Shown here: piece after piece, positions 29,339-40,349 of the stretch
Layout of the letters: each line of letters opens with the position of its first letter
Position numbering within the stretch: position 1 is the first letter of the stretch
DNA from: Staphylococcus sp. 17KM0847
Lineage (GTDB): Bacteria; Bacillota; Bacilli; Staphylococcales; Staphylococcaceae
Assembly: GCF_013463155.1 (NCBI RefSeq)
Contig: NZ_CP040781.1
Coordinates: 620,001-684,000 of the forward strand
Length of the DNA: 64,000 nucleotides
Reading direction: 5' to 3'
The notes under the pieces: model-generated
The model's database searches: none
What the model was told of the DNA's origin: nothing
What the model saw: only the letters and a program-made list of their open reading frames with translations
Program-made: the position numbers and the translations under genes

Positions 29339-30256
29339 TTATTTTTTTAATAATTGTAATGCTTTATCTCTATTTTTGAAATCTTTTTTAGTAATGGAGT
29401 CTATAACATCAATACCATGTCGTTTGATGAGTTGTGCTGCACAAAGATCGACTTTTGGACCGGCGCCTTTTAAGATTGTTGTTTGATATTTTTTGGAAAG
29501 TGCATCCATATGTTTAATGAAGGCATATCGGGAAATGATACTGGCGGCCGCAATAGCAAGTGATTTTGATTCTCCTTTCGTTTCATAACGGGTTAAATCT
29601 TTGTAAGGGACATTTCCTAATACATAACGCTCGTAGGTTGGGCGAGGCGTAAATTGATCAATAACGATATAGTTTAAGTCTGTATCATCAATTTTAGCCA
29701 CTACATTTTTGATACATTCATTGTGTAACACTGCTTTCATTTTAACTTGAGACCAGCCCAAATTTTTGCGTTCATTGTATTTAGGGTTATCGAGTACAAG
29801 TAAAGAATGCGGGAGAAAAGTAATCAACTGTTCTGCTAATTCAACAATCTTTTGATCAGTTAACTTTTTAGAATCATCCACCCCTAGTGTTTTTAAGATT
29901 TTAACGTTATGTGCAGAAACATAGCATGCACATACTGTTAAAGGACCAAAATAATCACCACTTCCTGCTTCATCACTACCAATACAATTATAAGTATTGT
30001 ATGAGATAGAGCTTTTTACTGAAGGTTGGGATCTAGATGTTTGAGAGGATACTGAACCTGTCAATTGTTCTGCGATAGCTTCATTATTTTTGCCTTGAAA
30101 CATGACTTTGTTTGAGTTGTAAATACTAATAGTAACGCCTTGATATTTTGTACGTGCTTTCATACCTTGAGGCAAATTTTGAGTATCAATATCTAGTTTT
30201 GAGAGCAACGTATCAATTTCGGTGGGCGTCATCTGCATGACAATATTAGACATCAT
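29339..30256 (-). CDS. rnhC: Ribonuclease HIII
   Basis: 305 residues. An N-terminal TBP-like substrate-binding domain (1-80) and an RNase H core with [13 protein letters not shown] (D95, E96 metal ligands), DDSKKLTD, and later IVIDQF. It removes RNA from RNA-DNA hybrids. ATGs at 30256 and 30253 are equivalent; the SD is GTGGTGA. Divergent from zapA. Confidence 0.93.
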   Translation of the reverse strand: MMSNIVMQMTPTEIDTLLSKLDIDTQNLPQGMKARTKYQGVTISIYNSNKVMFQGKNNEAIAEQLTGSVSSQTSRSQPSVKSSISYNTYNCIGSDEAGSGDYFGPLTVCACYVSAHNVKILKTLGVDDSKKLTDQKIVELAEQLITFLPHSLLVLDNPKYNERKNLGWSQVKMKAVLHNECIKNVVAKIDDTDLNYIVIDQFTPRPTYERYVLGNVPYKDLTRYETKGESKSLAIAAASIISRYAFIKHMDALSKKYQTTILKGAGPKVDLCAAQLIKRHGIDVIDSITKKDFKNRDKALQLLKK

Positions 30257-30402
30257 TTCACCACTTTCTTGTTAAATACTATCAAATGGTATCATAGGTA
30301 TATGAAAAAAATGAACTGTAAAACGAATAATACACAAAATAATTGAAGTCGTGTATAATGTATCATGATAATTAAAAACAATAATAGGCTAGGTGAATGT
30401 AG

Positions 30403-30669
30403 ATGGGTGAGTTCAAAAACCGAATCAATGTAACGATAAATGATCAGCACTATACGATTGTTGGCGAAGATGATCCAGAACACATTCGCTATGTTGCGGA
30501 TCTTGTTGATGGCAAAATTCGTGAGTTGGGACGTCGTAATGCAGGATTAGATTCTGTGCGAAAGTCTGTTTTGACTGCTGTAAATGTTATGCATGAACTC
30601 GTGTTATTAGAAGAAGAAAATGCGCGTTTAAGAGAAGAAATTCAACGCTTAAAACATAGAGGAAACTGA
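30403..30669 (+). CDS. zapA: Cell division protein ZapA
   Basis: 88 residues with the family start NRINVTINDQHYTIVGEDDP and a C-terminal coiled coil (LVLLEEENARLREEIQRLK). ZapA bundles FtsZ filaments at the Z ring. The next gene starts 2 nt after the stop. Confidence 0.9.
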   Translation: MGEFKNRINVTINDQHYTIVGEDDPEHIRYVADLVDGKIRELGRRNAGLDSVRKSVLTAVNVMHELVLLEEENARLREEIQRLKHRGN

Positions 30670-30671
30670 GT

Positions 30672-31190
30672 ATGCTTGTATTGATAGTCATTGTTGTAGT
30701 GTTGCTATTTATGATGACGGGTTTTCATAGGGGGCTACTTGCAAGTGTTTTACATTTAGCCAGTACCTTTTTTGCATTGTGGCTTGCTCGGCAGTTCTAT
30801 CAATCTTTAAGTGAACGTTTGAAATTATTTTTACCTTTTCCAAAAACACAAGCATATGATGTAGACTTTGCATTAGCTTTTAACCAACCAGAATCACGTT
30901 TTGATCGCTTGTTTGCAGTTTTGTTGATTGTACTAGTTGTCAAAACATTGATGTATTTTGTATTGAATGGATTTGAGCAACTATTTATCAATCAAAGGTT
31001 AGGATTGTGGAGTCGTTTATTAGGGGCGAGTATAAGTATAGGCTCAGCTATCGTTGTACTTCATTTTATATTATACTTCGTTGCACTATATCCAGATTCT
31101 GGAGTACAGGCTCATATCAGTCAATCTTATATGACACAATGGTTTATATTAAAAGTTCCTATTTTATCTGAGATGACATTAAATTTGTAG
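30672..31190 (+). CDS. CvpA family membrane protein
   Basis: 172 residues, four hydrophobic segments (about 1-17, 20-40, 75-95, 115-140), the N-terminal pattern MMTGFHRGLLASVLHL as in CvpA/YshB proteins of Bacillales, which lie between zapA and polX. The role is unclear; E. coli CvpA affects colicin V secretion. Read through from zapA. Confidence 0.83.
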   Translation: MLVLIVIVVVLLFMMTGFHRGLLASVLHLASTFFALWLARQFYQSLSERLKLFLPFPKTQAYDVDFALAFNQPESRFDRLFAVLLIVLVVKTLMYFVLNGFEQLFINQRLGLWSRLLGASISIGSAIVVLHFILYFVALYPDSGVQAHISQSYMTQWFILKVPILSEMTLNL

Positions 31191-31273
31191 TATACGACAA
31201 CTGAAGTGAGGCTGAAGCGTTTTTATCAAATTATATGAAGCGTTTCACCCTCTTTTTTAATGAGGTGATAAAA

Positions 31274-32992
31274 ATGTTAACGAAAAAAGATGTTATTCGT
31301 TTGTTAGAAGATATTGCGACGTATATGGAGCTTAAAGGTGAGAATGCTTTTAAAATTTCTGCTTATCGTAAAGCAGCTCAAAGTTTAGAAATAGATGAAC
31401 GCACTTTAGATCAAATAGAGGATGTTACAACACTTAAAAATATCGGTAAAGGTGTTGGTGAAGTGATTAACACTTACATACAGACTGGAGCGTCATCGGT
31501 ATTAGATGAATTAAAAAAGACAGTTCCGAGTGGTTTGATTCCATTATTAAAAATTAAAGGACTAGGCAGTAAACGTATTGCACGCTTATATCAAGAGCTC
31601 AATATTACAGATAAAGCGTCGTTTCAAGCTGCATGTGAAGCAGGTGCTATTTCATCGTTAAGTGGTTTTGGTAAGAAAACAGAAGAGAAATATTTAGAAG
31701 CTGTAAAAGTACTAGGTGCTAAAAAAGAGCGCTACCCTATTGATTTAATGATGAGATTGAATAAAAAAATTACAGATTATGTTGCACAAATCTCGAAGGT
31801 AGAACGCTTTGAGGTTGCGGGTAGCTTTCGTCGTATGAAAGAAATGAGTAAAGACTTAGATTATATTATTAGTACGGAGGCACCACTTGAAGTACAAGCA
31901 CAATTACTAGAAATACCTAATATTATTGAGAGAGTTGCAGTAGGTGAAACAAAAGTATCCTTAGAATTGGCGTATGACGATGAAACAATCGGTGTTGATT
32001 TCCGCCTAGTAGAACCAGCTGCATTTTATCATACACTTCAGCATTTTACGGGTTCAAAAGCTCATAATATTCGCATCCGTCAGCTCGCAAAAGAACAGGG
32101 TGAAAAGGTAAGTGAATATGGTATTGAACAAGCAGGGGGTCACTTATTACAACTTAAGAGTGAAGAAGCGATTTATCAACACTTCAATACACCGTGGATT
32201 GTACCTAGTATGCGTGAAGACGGTTCAGAATTTGATAAAGATCTATCGTCTATTGTCACTTTAGAAGATATTCGTGGCGATATTCATATGCATACAACAG
32301 CAAGTGATGGTGCTTTTAGTTTACGTGAAATGGTAGAAGCAAATATTCAAAAAGGGTATGAATATATGTGTATCACAGACCACTCACAAAGTTTAAAGGT
32401 AGCAAATGGTCTATCTGTTTCTCGTTTATTAAAACAGCGAGATGAGATTCGTAAGCTAAATGACGAATATAATGAAATTGATATTTATTCTGGTATTGAA
32501 ATGGATATTTTACCAGATGGTACTTTGGATTATGAAGATGCCGTATTGGCGGAGTTAGACTATGTTATAGCAGCGATTCATCAAAGCTTTAAACAAAGTG
32601 AAGCTCAAATTATGACGCGCTTAGAAACAGCTTGCCGTAATCCGTTTGTTCGCCACATTGCACATCCTACAGGTCGCATTATTGGACAGAGAGAGGGGTA
32701 TCGTCCTAATATTGAGCAACTGATAGAGCTGTGTAAAGAAACAGGAACACTATTAGAAATCAATGCGAACCCCAAAAGATTGGATTTAAGTTCAGAAATA
32801 TTACGTCAATATCCAGACATTATGGTAACGATTAATACAGATGCCCACCATATTGATCACTTGTCATTTATGCAATATGGTGTCGCTACGGCACAAAAAG
32901 GTTTTGTCAAACGTGACAATGTATTAAACACCATGTCTCGAGAGGCTTTTAAAACATTTATTACACGACCGAAGCGGTTGAAAGAGAAGTAG
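31274..32992 (+). CDS. polX: DNA polymerase/3'-5' exonuclease PolX
   Basis: 572 residues from the ATG at 31274 (GAGGTGAT upstream). An N-terminal family X polymerase with two helix-hairpin-helix motifs and the palm (RFEVAGSFRRMKEMSKDLDY carries the G-S and Asp ligands) and a C-terminal PHP nuclease domain starting DIHMHTTASDGAFSL, with the metal-binding series through TDHSQS, GIEMDI and NTDAHHIDHL. It acts in base excision repair. Confidence 0.93.
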   Translation: MLTKKDVIRLLEDIATYMELKGENAFKISAYRKAAQSLEIDERTLDQIEDVTTLKNIGKGVGEVINTYIQTGASSVLDELKKTVPSGLIPLLKIKGLGSKRIARLYQELNITDKASFQAACEAGAISSLSGFGKKTEEKYLEAVKVLGAKKERYPIDLMMRLNKKITDYVAQISKVERFEVAGSFRRMKEMSKDLDYIISTEAPLEVQAQLLEIPNIIERVAVGETKVSLELAYDDETIGVDFRLVEPAAFYHTLQHFTGSKAHNIRIRQLAKEQGEKVSEYGIEQAGGHLLQLKSEEAIYQHFNTPWIVPSMREDGSEFDKDLSSIVTLEDIRGDIHMHTTASDGAFSLREMVEANIQKGYEYMCITDHSQSLKVANGLSVSRLLKQRDEIRKLNDEYNEIDIYSGIEMDILPDGTLDYEDAVLAELDYVIAAIHQSFKQSEAQIMTRLETACRNPFVRHIAHPTGRIIGQREGYRPNIEQLIELCKETGTLLEINANPKRLDLSSEILRQYPDIMVTINTDAHHIDHLSFMQYGVATAQKGFVKRDNVLNTMSREAFKTFITRPKRLKEK

Positions 32993-33001
32993 AGGGATTG
33001 G

Positions 33002-35350
33002 ATGAAACAAAAAACTTTAGAAATATTAGAGTTCGATAAGGTTAAAGCGTTATTAGCACAAGAAGTTGTCAGTGATTTAGGTGTTGCCAAAGTTCAAGAG
33101 TTGGCACCGGCAACGGACTTTGATACTGTAATGTTTCAAATAGAAGAAATTGATGAAATCGCTCAAATTTACAATCAATATCGTATACCAAGCCTAAGTG
33201 GACTATCTCGTGTTGAACAGTATGTGAAACGAGCAAAAATTGGCAGTATGCTTAGCGTAGAAGAACTCAATACGATTAAACAACTTATTCAAGTGCAAAA
33301 TCAATTCAAAACATTTTATAATCAGATGGTGGAGGAAGAAGAAGCTGTTCATTATGAGATATTAGATGAGAGTATGAATAGACTACCGATATTGACTTCG
33401 CTCTATCAATCTATTCATCAAACATGTGATGCACATGACTTGTTTGATTCGGCGAGTTATGAATTACAATCTATTCGTAGTCGTATTTCACGTACTAATC
33501 AGCGTGTTAAGGCGCAATTAGATCGCATCGTAAAGTCCACGGGGAACCAAAAGAAACTATCTGATACGTTAGTAACGATGCGAAATGAGCGTCATGTGAT
33601 TCCGGTTAAAGCAGAGTATCGACAAGATTTTAATGGTATCGTGCATGATCAGTCAGCATCTGGACAAACATTATATATCGAACCATCATCAGTCGTTGAA
33701 ATGAATAACCAAATCAGCCGATTAAGAAGTGAAGAAAAAGCAGAACGTAATCGCATATTGACTACGTTAACTGCAGAAGTTGCAGTGGAGGCTGATGCAT
33801 GTCTCGTTTCAGAAAGTGTCATGGGACATTTAGATTTTTTAATAGCTAAAGCACGTTACGCTACTAAAATAAAAGGTACAAAGCCAACTTTTTCAAAAGA
33901 GAGAAAAGTCTATTTACCTAAAGCATTCCATCCGTTACTCGATCGAGAAACTGTTGTAGCCAATACGATTGAATTTGAAGAATCGATTCAAACAGTCATT
34001 ATTACAGGTCCGAATACAGGTGGTAAGACGGTTACTTTGAAAACGCTGGGGTTAATTATTGTCATGGCACAGTCAGGCATGTTAATTCCTACGTTGGATG
34101 GCAGCCAATTGAGTGTATTTGATAACGTCTTCTGTGATATTGGAGATGAACAATCCATTGAGCAATCTTTATCTACCTTTTCATCACATATGAAGACCAT
34201 TGTGAGTATTTTAGATCAAGCGAGTGCGCATAGTTTGATTTTATTTGACGAATTAGGTGCTGGTACAGATCCTAGTGAAGGTGCAGCATTAGCAATGAGT
34301 ATTCTTGACTATGTTCGTGAACGAGGGTCACTTGTAATGGCAACAACACATTATCCAGAGCTTAAAGCATATAGTTATAATCGTGAAGGTGTTATGAATG
34401 CCAGTGTTGAATTTAATGTAGATACGTTAAGTCCAACATATAAGCTTTTAATGGGTGTACCGGGACGATCTAATGCATTTGAAATTTCAAAACGTCTGGG
34501 ATTAGGGTTAAAAATTATCAATCACGCAAAGACGATGATCGGTCAAGATGAACAAGAAATTAATGAAATGATTGCGTCACTGGAATATAATACAAAACGT
34601 GTAGATGATCAACGTATTGCTTTAGATCGTTTAGTACGTGAAGCAGAACATATTCATCAATCTTTAACACAGCAATATGAAAAATATCAAAATTACGAAT
34701 CACGTTTGATGGAAGAAGCGAAAGATAAAGCAAATCAATATGTTAAAGCTGCAACACAAGAGGCAGATGACATTGTAAAGTCACTTCGCCAAATGCGAGA
34801 TCAAAAAGGTGCAGAAGTTAAAGAACATGAACTGATTGAAAAGAAAAAACAACTTGAAGATCAATACGAGGCAAAATCATTAAAACAAGAAGTTAAAAAA
34901 CAGCGCTGGGATACAATTCGAGCAGGTGATGAAGTCAAAGTATTATCATATGGTCAAAAAGGTGAAGTATTAGAGCTTCTTGATAATGAAGAAGCAGTCG
35001 TACAAATGGGCATTATTAAAATGAAACTCCCTTTAAAAGATTTAGAGAAAAAAGAAAAGACAAAACAACAACCGAGTAAGATGGTGACACGTAGTAATCG
35101 TTCTACTGTTAAGATGGAATTAGATCTGAGAGGGTATCGCTATGATGAAGCCATGGTAGCACTCGATCAGTATTTAGACCAAGCTGTATTAAGTAACTAT
35201 GAAGATGTCTATATTATTCACGGTAAAGGAACGGGGGCCTTACAAAAAGGGGTGCAACAGCATTTGAAACGTCATAAAAGTGTTGCTGATTATCGTATGG
35301 GCATGCCAAGTGAAGGTGGGTTTGGTGTGACCGTTGCGACATTACGCTAA
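33002..35350 (+). CDS. mutS2: Endonuclease MutS2
   Basis: 782 residues. The ATPase domain has Walker [10 protein letters not shown] and Walker [14 protein letters not shown], a long coiled coil follows (about 520-640), then a KOW-like segment and a C-terminal Smr domain ([12 protein letters not shown]...HGKGTGAL). MutS2 limits homologous recombination and, in B. subtilis, rescues collided ribosomes. It starts 9 nt after polX. Confidence 0.95.
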   Translation: MKQKTLEILEFDKVKALLAQEVVSDLGVAKVQELAPATDFDTVMFQIEEIDEIAQIYNQYRIPSLSGLSRVEQYVKRAKIGSMLSVEELNTIKQLIQVQNQFKTFYNQMVEEEEAVHYEILDESMNRLPILTSLYQSIHQTCDAHDLFDSASYELQSIRSRISRTNQRVKAQLDRIVKSTGNQKKLSDTLVTMRNERHVIPVKAEYRQDFNGIVHDQSASGQTLYIEPSSVVEMNNQISRLRSEEKAERNRILTTLTAEVAVEADACLVSESVMGHLDFLIAKARYATKIKGTKPTFSKERKVYLPKAFHPLLDRETVVANTIEFEESIQTVIITGPNTGGKTVTLKTLGLIIVMAQSGMLIPTLDGSQLSVFDNVFCDIGDEQSIEQSLSTFSSHMKTIVSILDQASAHSLILFDELGAGTDPSEGAALAMSILDYVRERGSLVMATTHYPELKAYSYNREGVMNASVEFNVDTLSPTYKLLMGVPGRSNAFEISKRLGLGLKIINHAKTMIGQDEQEINEMIASLEYNTKRVDDQRIALDRLVREAEHIHQSLTQQYEKYQNYESRLMEEAKDKANQYVKAATQEADDIVKSLRQMRDQKGAEVKEHELIEKKKQLEDQYEAKSLKQEVKKQRWDTIRAGDEVKVLSYGQKGEVLELLDNEEAVVQMGIIKMKLPLKDLEKKEKTKQQPSKMVTRSNRSTVKMELDLRGYRYDEAMVALDQYLDQAVLSNYEDVYIIHGKGTGALQKGVQQHLKRHKSVADYRMGMPSEGGFGVTVATLR

Positions 35351-35426
35351 TGAGCATTAAAAGTGAAAGCCCTAAATCTATTTGTTATAATTTTGACATA
35401 AAATGAATCGAAGGAGGCTATAACTT

Positions 35427-35741
35427 ATGGCTTTAATTGAAGTAAAAGATACAAATTTTGATGAACAAATTAAAGAAGGCGTAAAATTAGTAGATTTTTG
35501 GGCAACTTGGTGTGGACCATGTAAGATGATTGCGCCTGTATTAGAAGATTTAGCAGCAGACTATGATGGTAAAGCAGATGTCTTAAAGTTAGATGTTGAC
35601 CAAAACCAAGCAACAGCTGCAAAATACGAAGTGATGAGTATTCCAACTTTAATCGTCTTTAAAGATGGTGAACCTGTCGATAAAGTAGTTGGCTTTCAAC
35701 CAAAAGAAAATTTAGCACAAGTATTAGACAAACATTTATAA
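35427..35741 (+). CDS. trxA: Thioredoxin
   Basis: 104 residues with the WCGPC redox site at 28-32 and the cis-Pro loop at MSIPT. The main cytosolic disulfide reductase, reduced by TrxB. Own SD GAAGGAGG and a terminator downstream. Confidence 0.97.
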   Translation: MALIEVKDTNFDEQIKEGVKLVDFWATWCGPCKMIAPVLEDLAADYDGKADVLKLDVDQNQATAAKYEVMSIPTLIVFKDGEPVDKVVGFQPKENLAQVLDKHL

Positions 35742-35811
35742 AAAACATTTAAGTAAAAGTTATGAGATGAAGAGATAAACTAACGTTACATGGCATTCAA
35801 ATGTTTTTGTA

Positions 35812-35850
35812 AGGGGGCTAAGACAACTATTGTCTTGAGCCCCTGAATTT
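35812..35850 (+). terminator. Terminator after trxA
   Basis: GGGGGCTAAGACAA pairs with TTGTCTTGAGCCCC, followed by TGAATTTTT. Confidence 0.75.
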
Positions 35851-35980
35851 TTAGAGAGCAAGCTATTGTTTTTATACTTTGAAAAATGATGAAAGTGAGC
35901 GTGTGGTTTGATCAATGTGAGTGGCTAAGAAATAAATAGAAAGTCAATAAGAAGAGAGGAGATAAAGAAGGTGAACAGGA

Positions 35981-37771
35981 TTGGAAGCTGTTAAAGACAA
36001 TATAAAAAAGAAACTCGCTGTCTTGCCTAAAGAGCCCGGGTGTTATCTCATGCGAGATCGTCAAAACCAAGTCATCTATGTTGGAAAAGCAAAAGTATTA
36101 AGAAATAGGGTACGCTCTTATTTTACAGGCTCGCACGATGCAAAGACAACGCGCCTTGTTAAGGAAATCGTTGATTTTGAATATATTGTAACGTCAAGTG
36201 AAACAGAATCTTTATTATTAGAGCTGAATTTAATAAAAAAATATCAACCACGATATAATATATTGCTCAAAGATGGTAAGAGTTATCCGTTTATTAAAAT
36301 TACGAAGGAACGTCACCCTAGACTCGTTGTAACTCGTACAGTGCGTAAAGGAAGTGGTAAATACTTTGGACCTTATCCCAATGCCTATGCTGCACATGAG
36401 ACGAAAAAATTATTGGATCGTATTTACCCATTTCGTAAGTGTGATCATATGCCCAACCGTTTATGCTTATATTATCACATTGGGCAATGTCTTGGTCCAT
36501 GTGTATATCCTGTTGCTAAAGAAGAGTATGCACGTATGTCGCGTGAAATTGCGGATTTTTTGAATGGTGAAGATAAGACGATTTTGCATAACTTGGAAAT
36601 GCGTATGCAACAAGCAAGTGAACAGATGGCATTTGAACAAGCGAAAGAGTATCGTGATTTAATTCAACATATCCAAAATTTAACGAATAAACAAAAAGTC
36701 ATGTCAACAGATCAAACAATCCGAGATGTTTTTGGTTATAGTGTTGAAAAAGGTTGGATGTGTATTCAAGTCTTCTTTGTACGTCAAGGCAATTTGATTG
36801 AACGTGAAGCTACAGTATTTCCATTACAACAGACACCGGAAGAAGAGTTTTATACATTTATTGGACAATTTTATCAATTAAATCAACATTTCCTTCCTAA
36901 AGAAGTACATGTTCCTAAAACTTTAGATAAAAAGATGATTCATTCTGTTGTAGATACGACGATACTTACGCCACAAAGAGGTCAGAAAAAACAGCTGGTA
37001 GATTTGGCCAATAAAAATGCACGTATTGCTTTGGAAAATAAGTTTGAATTAATCGCGCGAGATGAATCACGTACAGTTAAAGCGATAGAGCAGTTGGGAG
37101 ACGAGATGGGGATTCAAACGCCTATCCGTATTGAAGCTTTTGATAACTCAAATATTCAAGGTGTAGATCCTGTGTCAGCAATGGTAACATTTATAGATGG
37201 CAAGCCCGACAAAAAAAGTTATCGCAAGTTTAAGATCAAAACAGTGGAAGGACCAGATGATTATAAAACAATGCAAGAAGTTGTACGCCGTAGATATACA
37301 CGTGTGCGTAACGAAGGATTACCCCTTCCAGATTTAATTATTGTAGATGGTGGAAAAGGTCATATGTCTGCAGTAATAGATATACTGGAAAACGAGCTGG
37401 GTTTAGATATTCCTGTTGCTGGACTAGCTAAAAACGATAAACATCAGACAGCAGAATTATTGTATGGTGATGGACCCCAAATCATACCATTGAAGAAAAA
37501 TAGTCAAGCATTCTATTTATTACAACGTATTCAAGATGAAGTGCACAGATTTGCAATTACATTTCATCGTCAAACACGACGTAAAACAGGTATGCAATCT
37601 GTACTTGATAATGTAGAAGGAATTGGTCCAAAACGTAAGACAAAACTGTTACGCACATTTGGTTCTATTAAAAAAATGCGCCTAGCATCCATTGAAGAAT
37701 TGCAAGCAGCAGGTTTACCTCATCAGACAGCGACAAATCTACATCAAGCACTTCATCAAGAAAATGGATAA
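35981..37771 (+). CDS. uvrC: Excinuclease ABC subunit C
   Basis: 596 residues, TTG start. GIY-YIG nuclease at the N-terminus ([20 protein letters not shown]), a UVR domain (about 205-235, [16 protein letters not shown]), the RNase H-like nuclease ([28 protein letters not shown]) and a C-terminal tandem helix-hairpin-helix ([20 protein letters not shown]). It makes both incisions in nucleotide excision repair. It sits about 240 nt after trxA. Confidence 0.95.
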   Translation: MEAVKDNIKKKLAVLPKEPGCYLMRDRQNQVIYVGKAKVLRNRVRSYFTGSHDAKTTRLVKEIVDFEYIVTSSETESLLLELNLIKKYQPRYNILLKDGKSYPFIKITKERHPRLVVTRTVRKGSGKYFGPYPNAYAAHETKKLLDRIYPFRKCDHMPNRLCLYYHIGQCLGPCVYPVAKEEYARMSREIADFLNGEDKTILHNLEMRMQQASEQMAFEQAKEYRDLIQHIQNLTNKQKVMSTDQTIRDVFGYSVEKGWMCIQVFFVRQGNLIEREATVFPLQQTPEEEFYTFIGQFYQLNQHFLPKEVHVPKTLDKKMIHSVVDTTILTPQRGQKKQLVDLANKNARIALENKFELIARDESRTVKAIEQLGDEMGIQTPIRIEAFDNSNIQGVDPVSAMVTFIDGKPDKKSYRKFKIKTVEGPDDYKTMQEVVRRRYTRVRNEGLPLPDLIIVDGGKGHMSAVIDILENELGLDIPVAGLAKNDKHQTAELLYGDGPQIIPLKKNSQAFYLLQRIQDEVHRFAITFHRQTRRKTGMQSVLDNVEGIGPKRKTKLLRTFGSIKKMRLASIEELQAAGLPHQTATNLHQALHQENG

Positions 37772-37806
37772 ATTTAGGTATGAGAATCATTCTCATACCC
37801 AAATTT
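37770..37806. promoter_or_regulatory. Palindrome between uvrC and sdhC resembling a Fur box
   Basis: A 37-nt near-perfect inverted repeat, AAATTTAGGTATGAGA and its complement. Its core TGAGAATCATTCTCA (37781-37795) matches the 7-1-7 Fur consensus TGATAATNATTATCA at all but two positions. It could also act as a terminator for uvrC, but no T run follows. Confidence 0.45.
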
Positions 37807-37937
37807 GTCACATTTAGTGTTACAATAATAGAGAGTTGATTTCTTTTTTTAATACGTTATGCAAACGTTTTCTATATTTAAAGGGCAATAGTTAAAAAGG
37901 AATCAAAAAATTAAAAGTATCGCAGGGGGGACTTCCT

Positions 37938-38549
37938 TTGACTCAATCAAAGAACCAATTCTACCTTAGACGTCTACACTCGTTACTTGGTGTCGTACCA
38001 TTAGGGGCATTCTTATTAGTACACTTAATGGTCAATCACCAAGCCACTCAGGGGGTAGAGGCATTTAACAAAGCGGCGGGCTTTATGGATTCATTACCGT
38101 TTTTGTACGCCTTGGAAATTGTTATGATTTATATTCCAGTTTTATACCATGCAGTGTATGGTGTGCATATTGCATTTACAGCAAGTCACAATATTGGTCA
38201 TTACTCATATATGCGTAACTGGTTATTTTTATTCCAACGCTTATCTGGGTTATTAACTTTTATTTTTGTAATGGTGCATATGTGGCAAACACGTATCCAA
38301 AAGTTATTTGGACATGAAGTAAATTTTGATATGATTCATGACATCGTATCGAATCCATTTTGGTTAATTTTCTACATCGTATGTATTGTTGCGGTTGTAT
38401 TCCACTTTGCTAATGGCTTATGGTCATTTTTAGTAACTTGGGGTATTTTACAATCACCAAAATCACAACGTATTTTCACATGGGTATCATTAGTGATTTT
38501 CTTAGTTGTTTCATACATCGGTGTAAGTGCGATTTTAGCATTTGTATAA
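37938..38549 (+). CDS. sdhC: Succinate dehydrogenase cytochrome b558 subunit
   Basis: 203 residues, five membrane helices, TTG start after AGGGGGG. His residues of the B. subtilis-type di-heme cytochrome are visible: RRLHSLLGV, LVHLMVNHQ, YHAVYGVH and FVMVHMWQ. It anchors the complex and passes electrons to menaquinone. Confidence 0.93.
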   Translation: MTQSKNQFYLRRLHSLLGVVPLGAFLLVHLMVNHQATQGVEAFNKAAGFMDSLPFLYALEIVMIYIPVLYHAVYGVHIAFTASHNIGHYSYMRNWLFLFQRLSGLLTFIFVMVHMWQTRIQKLFGHEVNFDMIHDIVSNPFWLIFYIVCIVAVVFHFANGLWSFLVTWGILQSPKSQRIFTWVSLVIFLVVSYIGVSAILAFV

Positions 38550-38582
38550 GCGTTTTAATCATTTCAGGGGAGTGACTATTTT

Positions 38583-40349
38583 ATGGCAGAGAAGAAAATC
38601 ATTGTTGTCGGTGGTGGACTAGCTGGTCTCATGTCAACAATTAAAGCAGCAGAACAAGGTGCACACGTTGACCTGTTCTCGATTGTTCCAGTTAAACGCT
38701 CTCACTCAGTTTGTGCACAAGGCGGTATCAATGGGGCAGTAAATACAAAAGGTGAAGGAGATTCACCATGGATTCATTTTGATGATACGGTATATGGTGG
38801 TGACTTCTTAGCTGACCAACCACCTGTTCAAAAGATGACAGAAGCTGCACCTAAGATCATTCATTTACTTGATCGTATGGGTGTTATGTTTAATAGAACG
38901 AGCGAAGGATTATTAGACTTCCGTCGCTTCGGGGGGACGCTTCACCATAGAACTGCATTTGCAGGTGCAACAACAGGACAACAATTGTTATATGCATTAG
39001 ATGAGCAAGTGCGTAGTTTTGAAGTCGATGGACTGGTTACAAAATATGAAGGTTGGGAATTTTTAGGTGTTGTTAAAGATGATGAGAATGCAGCACGTGG
39101 TATTGTTGCACAAAATATTACGACATCAGAAATTAAATCATTCGGCTCAGATGCTGTTATTATGGCAACTGGTGGACCGGGTATCATCTTTGGTAAGACA
39201 ACGAATTCAATGATCAATACTGGTTCAGCAGCTTCTATTGTGTATCAGCAAGGTGTACAATATGCGAATGGTGAGTTTATCCAAATTCATCCAACAGCCA
39301 TTCCGGGCGATGATAAGTTGCGTCTAATGTCAGAGTCGGCACGTGGTGAAGGTGGTCGTATTTGGACATATAAAGATGGTAAGCCGTGGTATTTCTTGGA
39401 AGAAAAATATCCAGATTATGGTAACCTAGTACCTCGTGATATTGCAACACGTGAAATTTTTGATGTTTGTGTGAATCAAAAATTAGGTATTAATGGTGAA
39501 AACATGGTATACCTTGATTTATCACATAAAGATCCACACGAGTTAGATGTTAAACTTGGCGGTATTATTGAAATTTATGAAAAATTTACTGGAGATGACC
39601 CACGTAAAGTACCGATGAAAATATTCCCAGCAGTTCACTATTCAATGGGCGGATTGTATGTTGATTATGACCAAATGACAAATATTGATGGTCTGTTTGC
39701 AGCAGGGGAATGTGATTTTTCTCAGCATGGTGGTAACCGTTTAGGTGCAAACTCATTGTTATCAGCGATTTACGGTGGAACGGTTGCAGGTCCAAATGCA
39801 GTAAAATATGTACAAAATATCGAAAAAACATATTCAGACATGGATGATAGCATGTATCAACAGCGTGTTGATGAAGAACAAGCACGTTTTGACAAGTTGT
39901 TGAATATGAAAGGTACTGAGAATGCATATAAGCTACATCGTGAACTTGGTGAAATTATGACAGCCAACGTTACGGTGGTGCGTGATAATAAGCGTTTATT
40001 AGAAACAGATAAGAAGATTGTCGAACTTATGAGACGTTATGAAGATATCGACATGGAAGATACATCACAATGGAGCAACCAAGCGGTGTTCTTTACACGC
40101 CAGTTATGGAATATGCTCGTACTTGCGCGTGTTATCACAATCGGTGCATACAATCGTAATGAGTCACGTGGTGCACATTATAAACCGGAGTTTCCTGAGC
40201 GTAATGATGAAGAGTGGTTAAAGCATACATTAGCTGAATATAAAGGTGCTCATGAAAAACCAGCATTTACTTATAAACCTGTTGATGTAAGTCTGATCCC
40301 ACCTCGTAAACGTGACTACACAAGTAAGTCAAAAGGGGGTAAAAAATAA
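38583..40349 (+). CDS. sdhA: Succinate dehydrogenase flavoprotein subunit
   Basis: 588 residues. FAD-binding GGGLAG near the start, the flavinylation site in RSHSVCAQGGINGAVN, and the substrate loops around HPTAIPGDDKL and the arginine of GGRIWTYKDG. It oxidises succinate to fumarate in complex II. Its stop overlaps the sdhB ATG by one base. Confidence 0.96.
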   Translation: MAEKKIIVVGGGLAGLMSTIKAAEQGAHVDLFSIVPVKRSHSVCAQGGINGAVNTKGEGDSPWIHFDDTVYGGDFLADQPPVQKMTEAAPKIIHLLDRMGVMFNRTSEGLLDFRRFGGTLHHRTAFAGATTGQQLLYALDEQVRSFEVDGLVTKYEGWEFLGVVKDDENAARGIVAQNITTSEIKSFGSDAVIMATGGPGIIFGKTTNSMINTGSAASIVYQQGVQYANGEFIQIHPTAIPGDDKLRLMSESARGEGGRIWTYKDGKPWYFLEEKYPDYGNLVPRDIATREIFDVCVNQKLGINGENMVYLDLSHKDPHELDVKLGGIIEIYEKFTGDDPRKVPMKIFPAVHYSMGGLYVDYDQMTNIDGLFAAGECDFSQHGGNRLGANSLLSAIYGGTVAGPNAVKYVQNIEKTYSDMDDSMYQQRVDEEQARFDKLLNMKGTENAYKLHRELGEIMTANVTVVRDNKRLLETDKKIVELMRRYEDIDMEDTSQWSNQAVFFTRQLWNMLVLARVITIGAYNRNESRGAHYKPEFPERNDEEWLKHTLAEYKGAHEKPAFTYKPVDVSLIPPRKRDYTSKSKGGKK

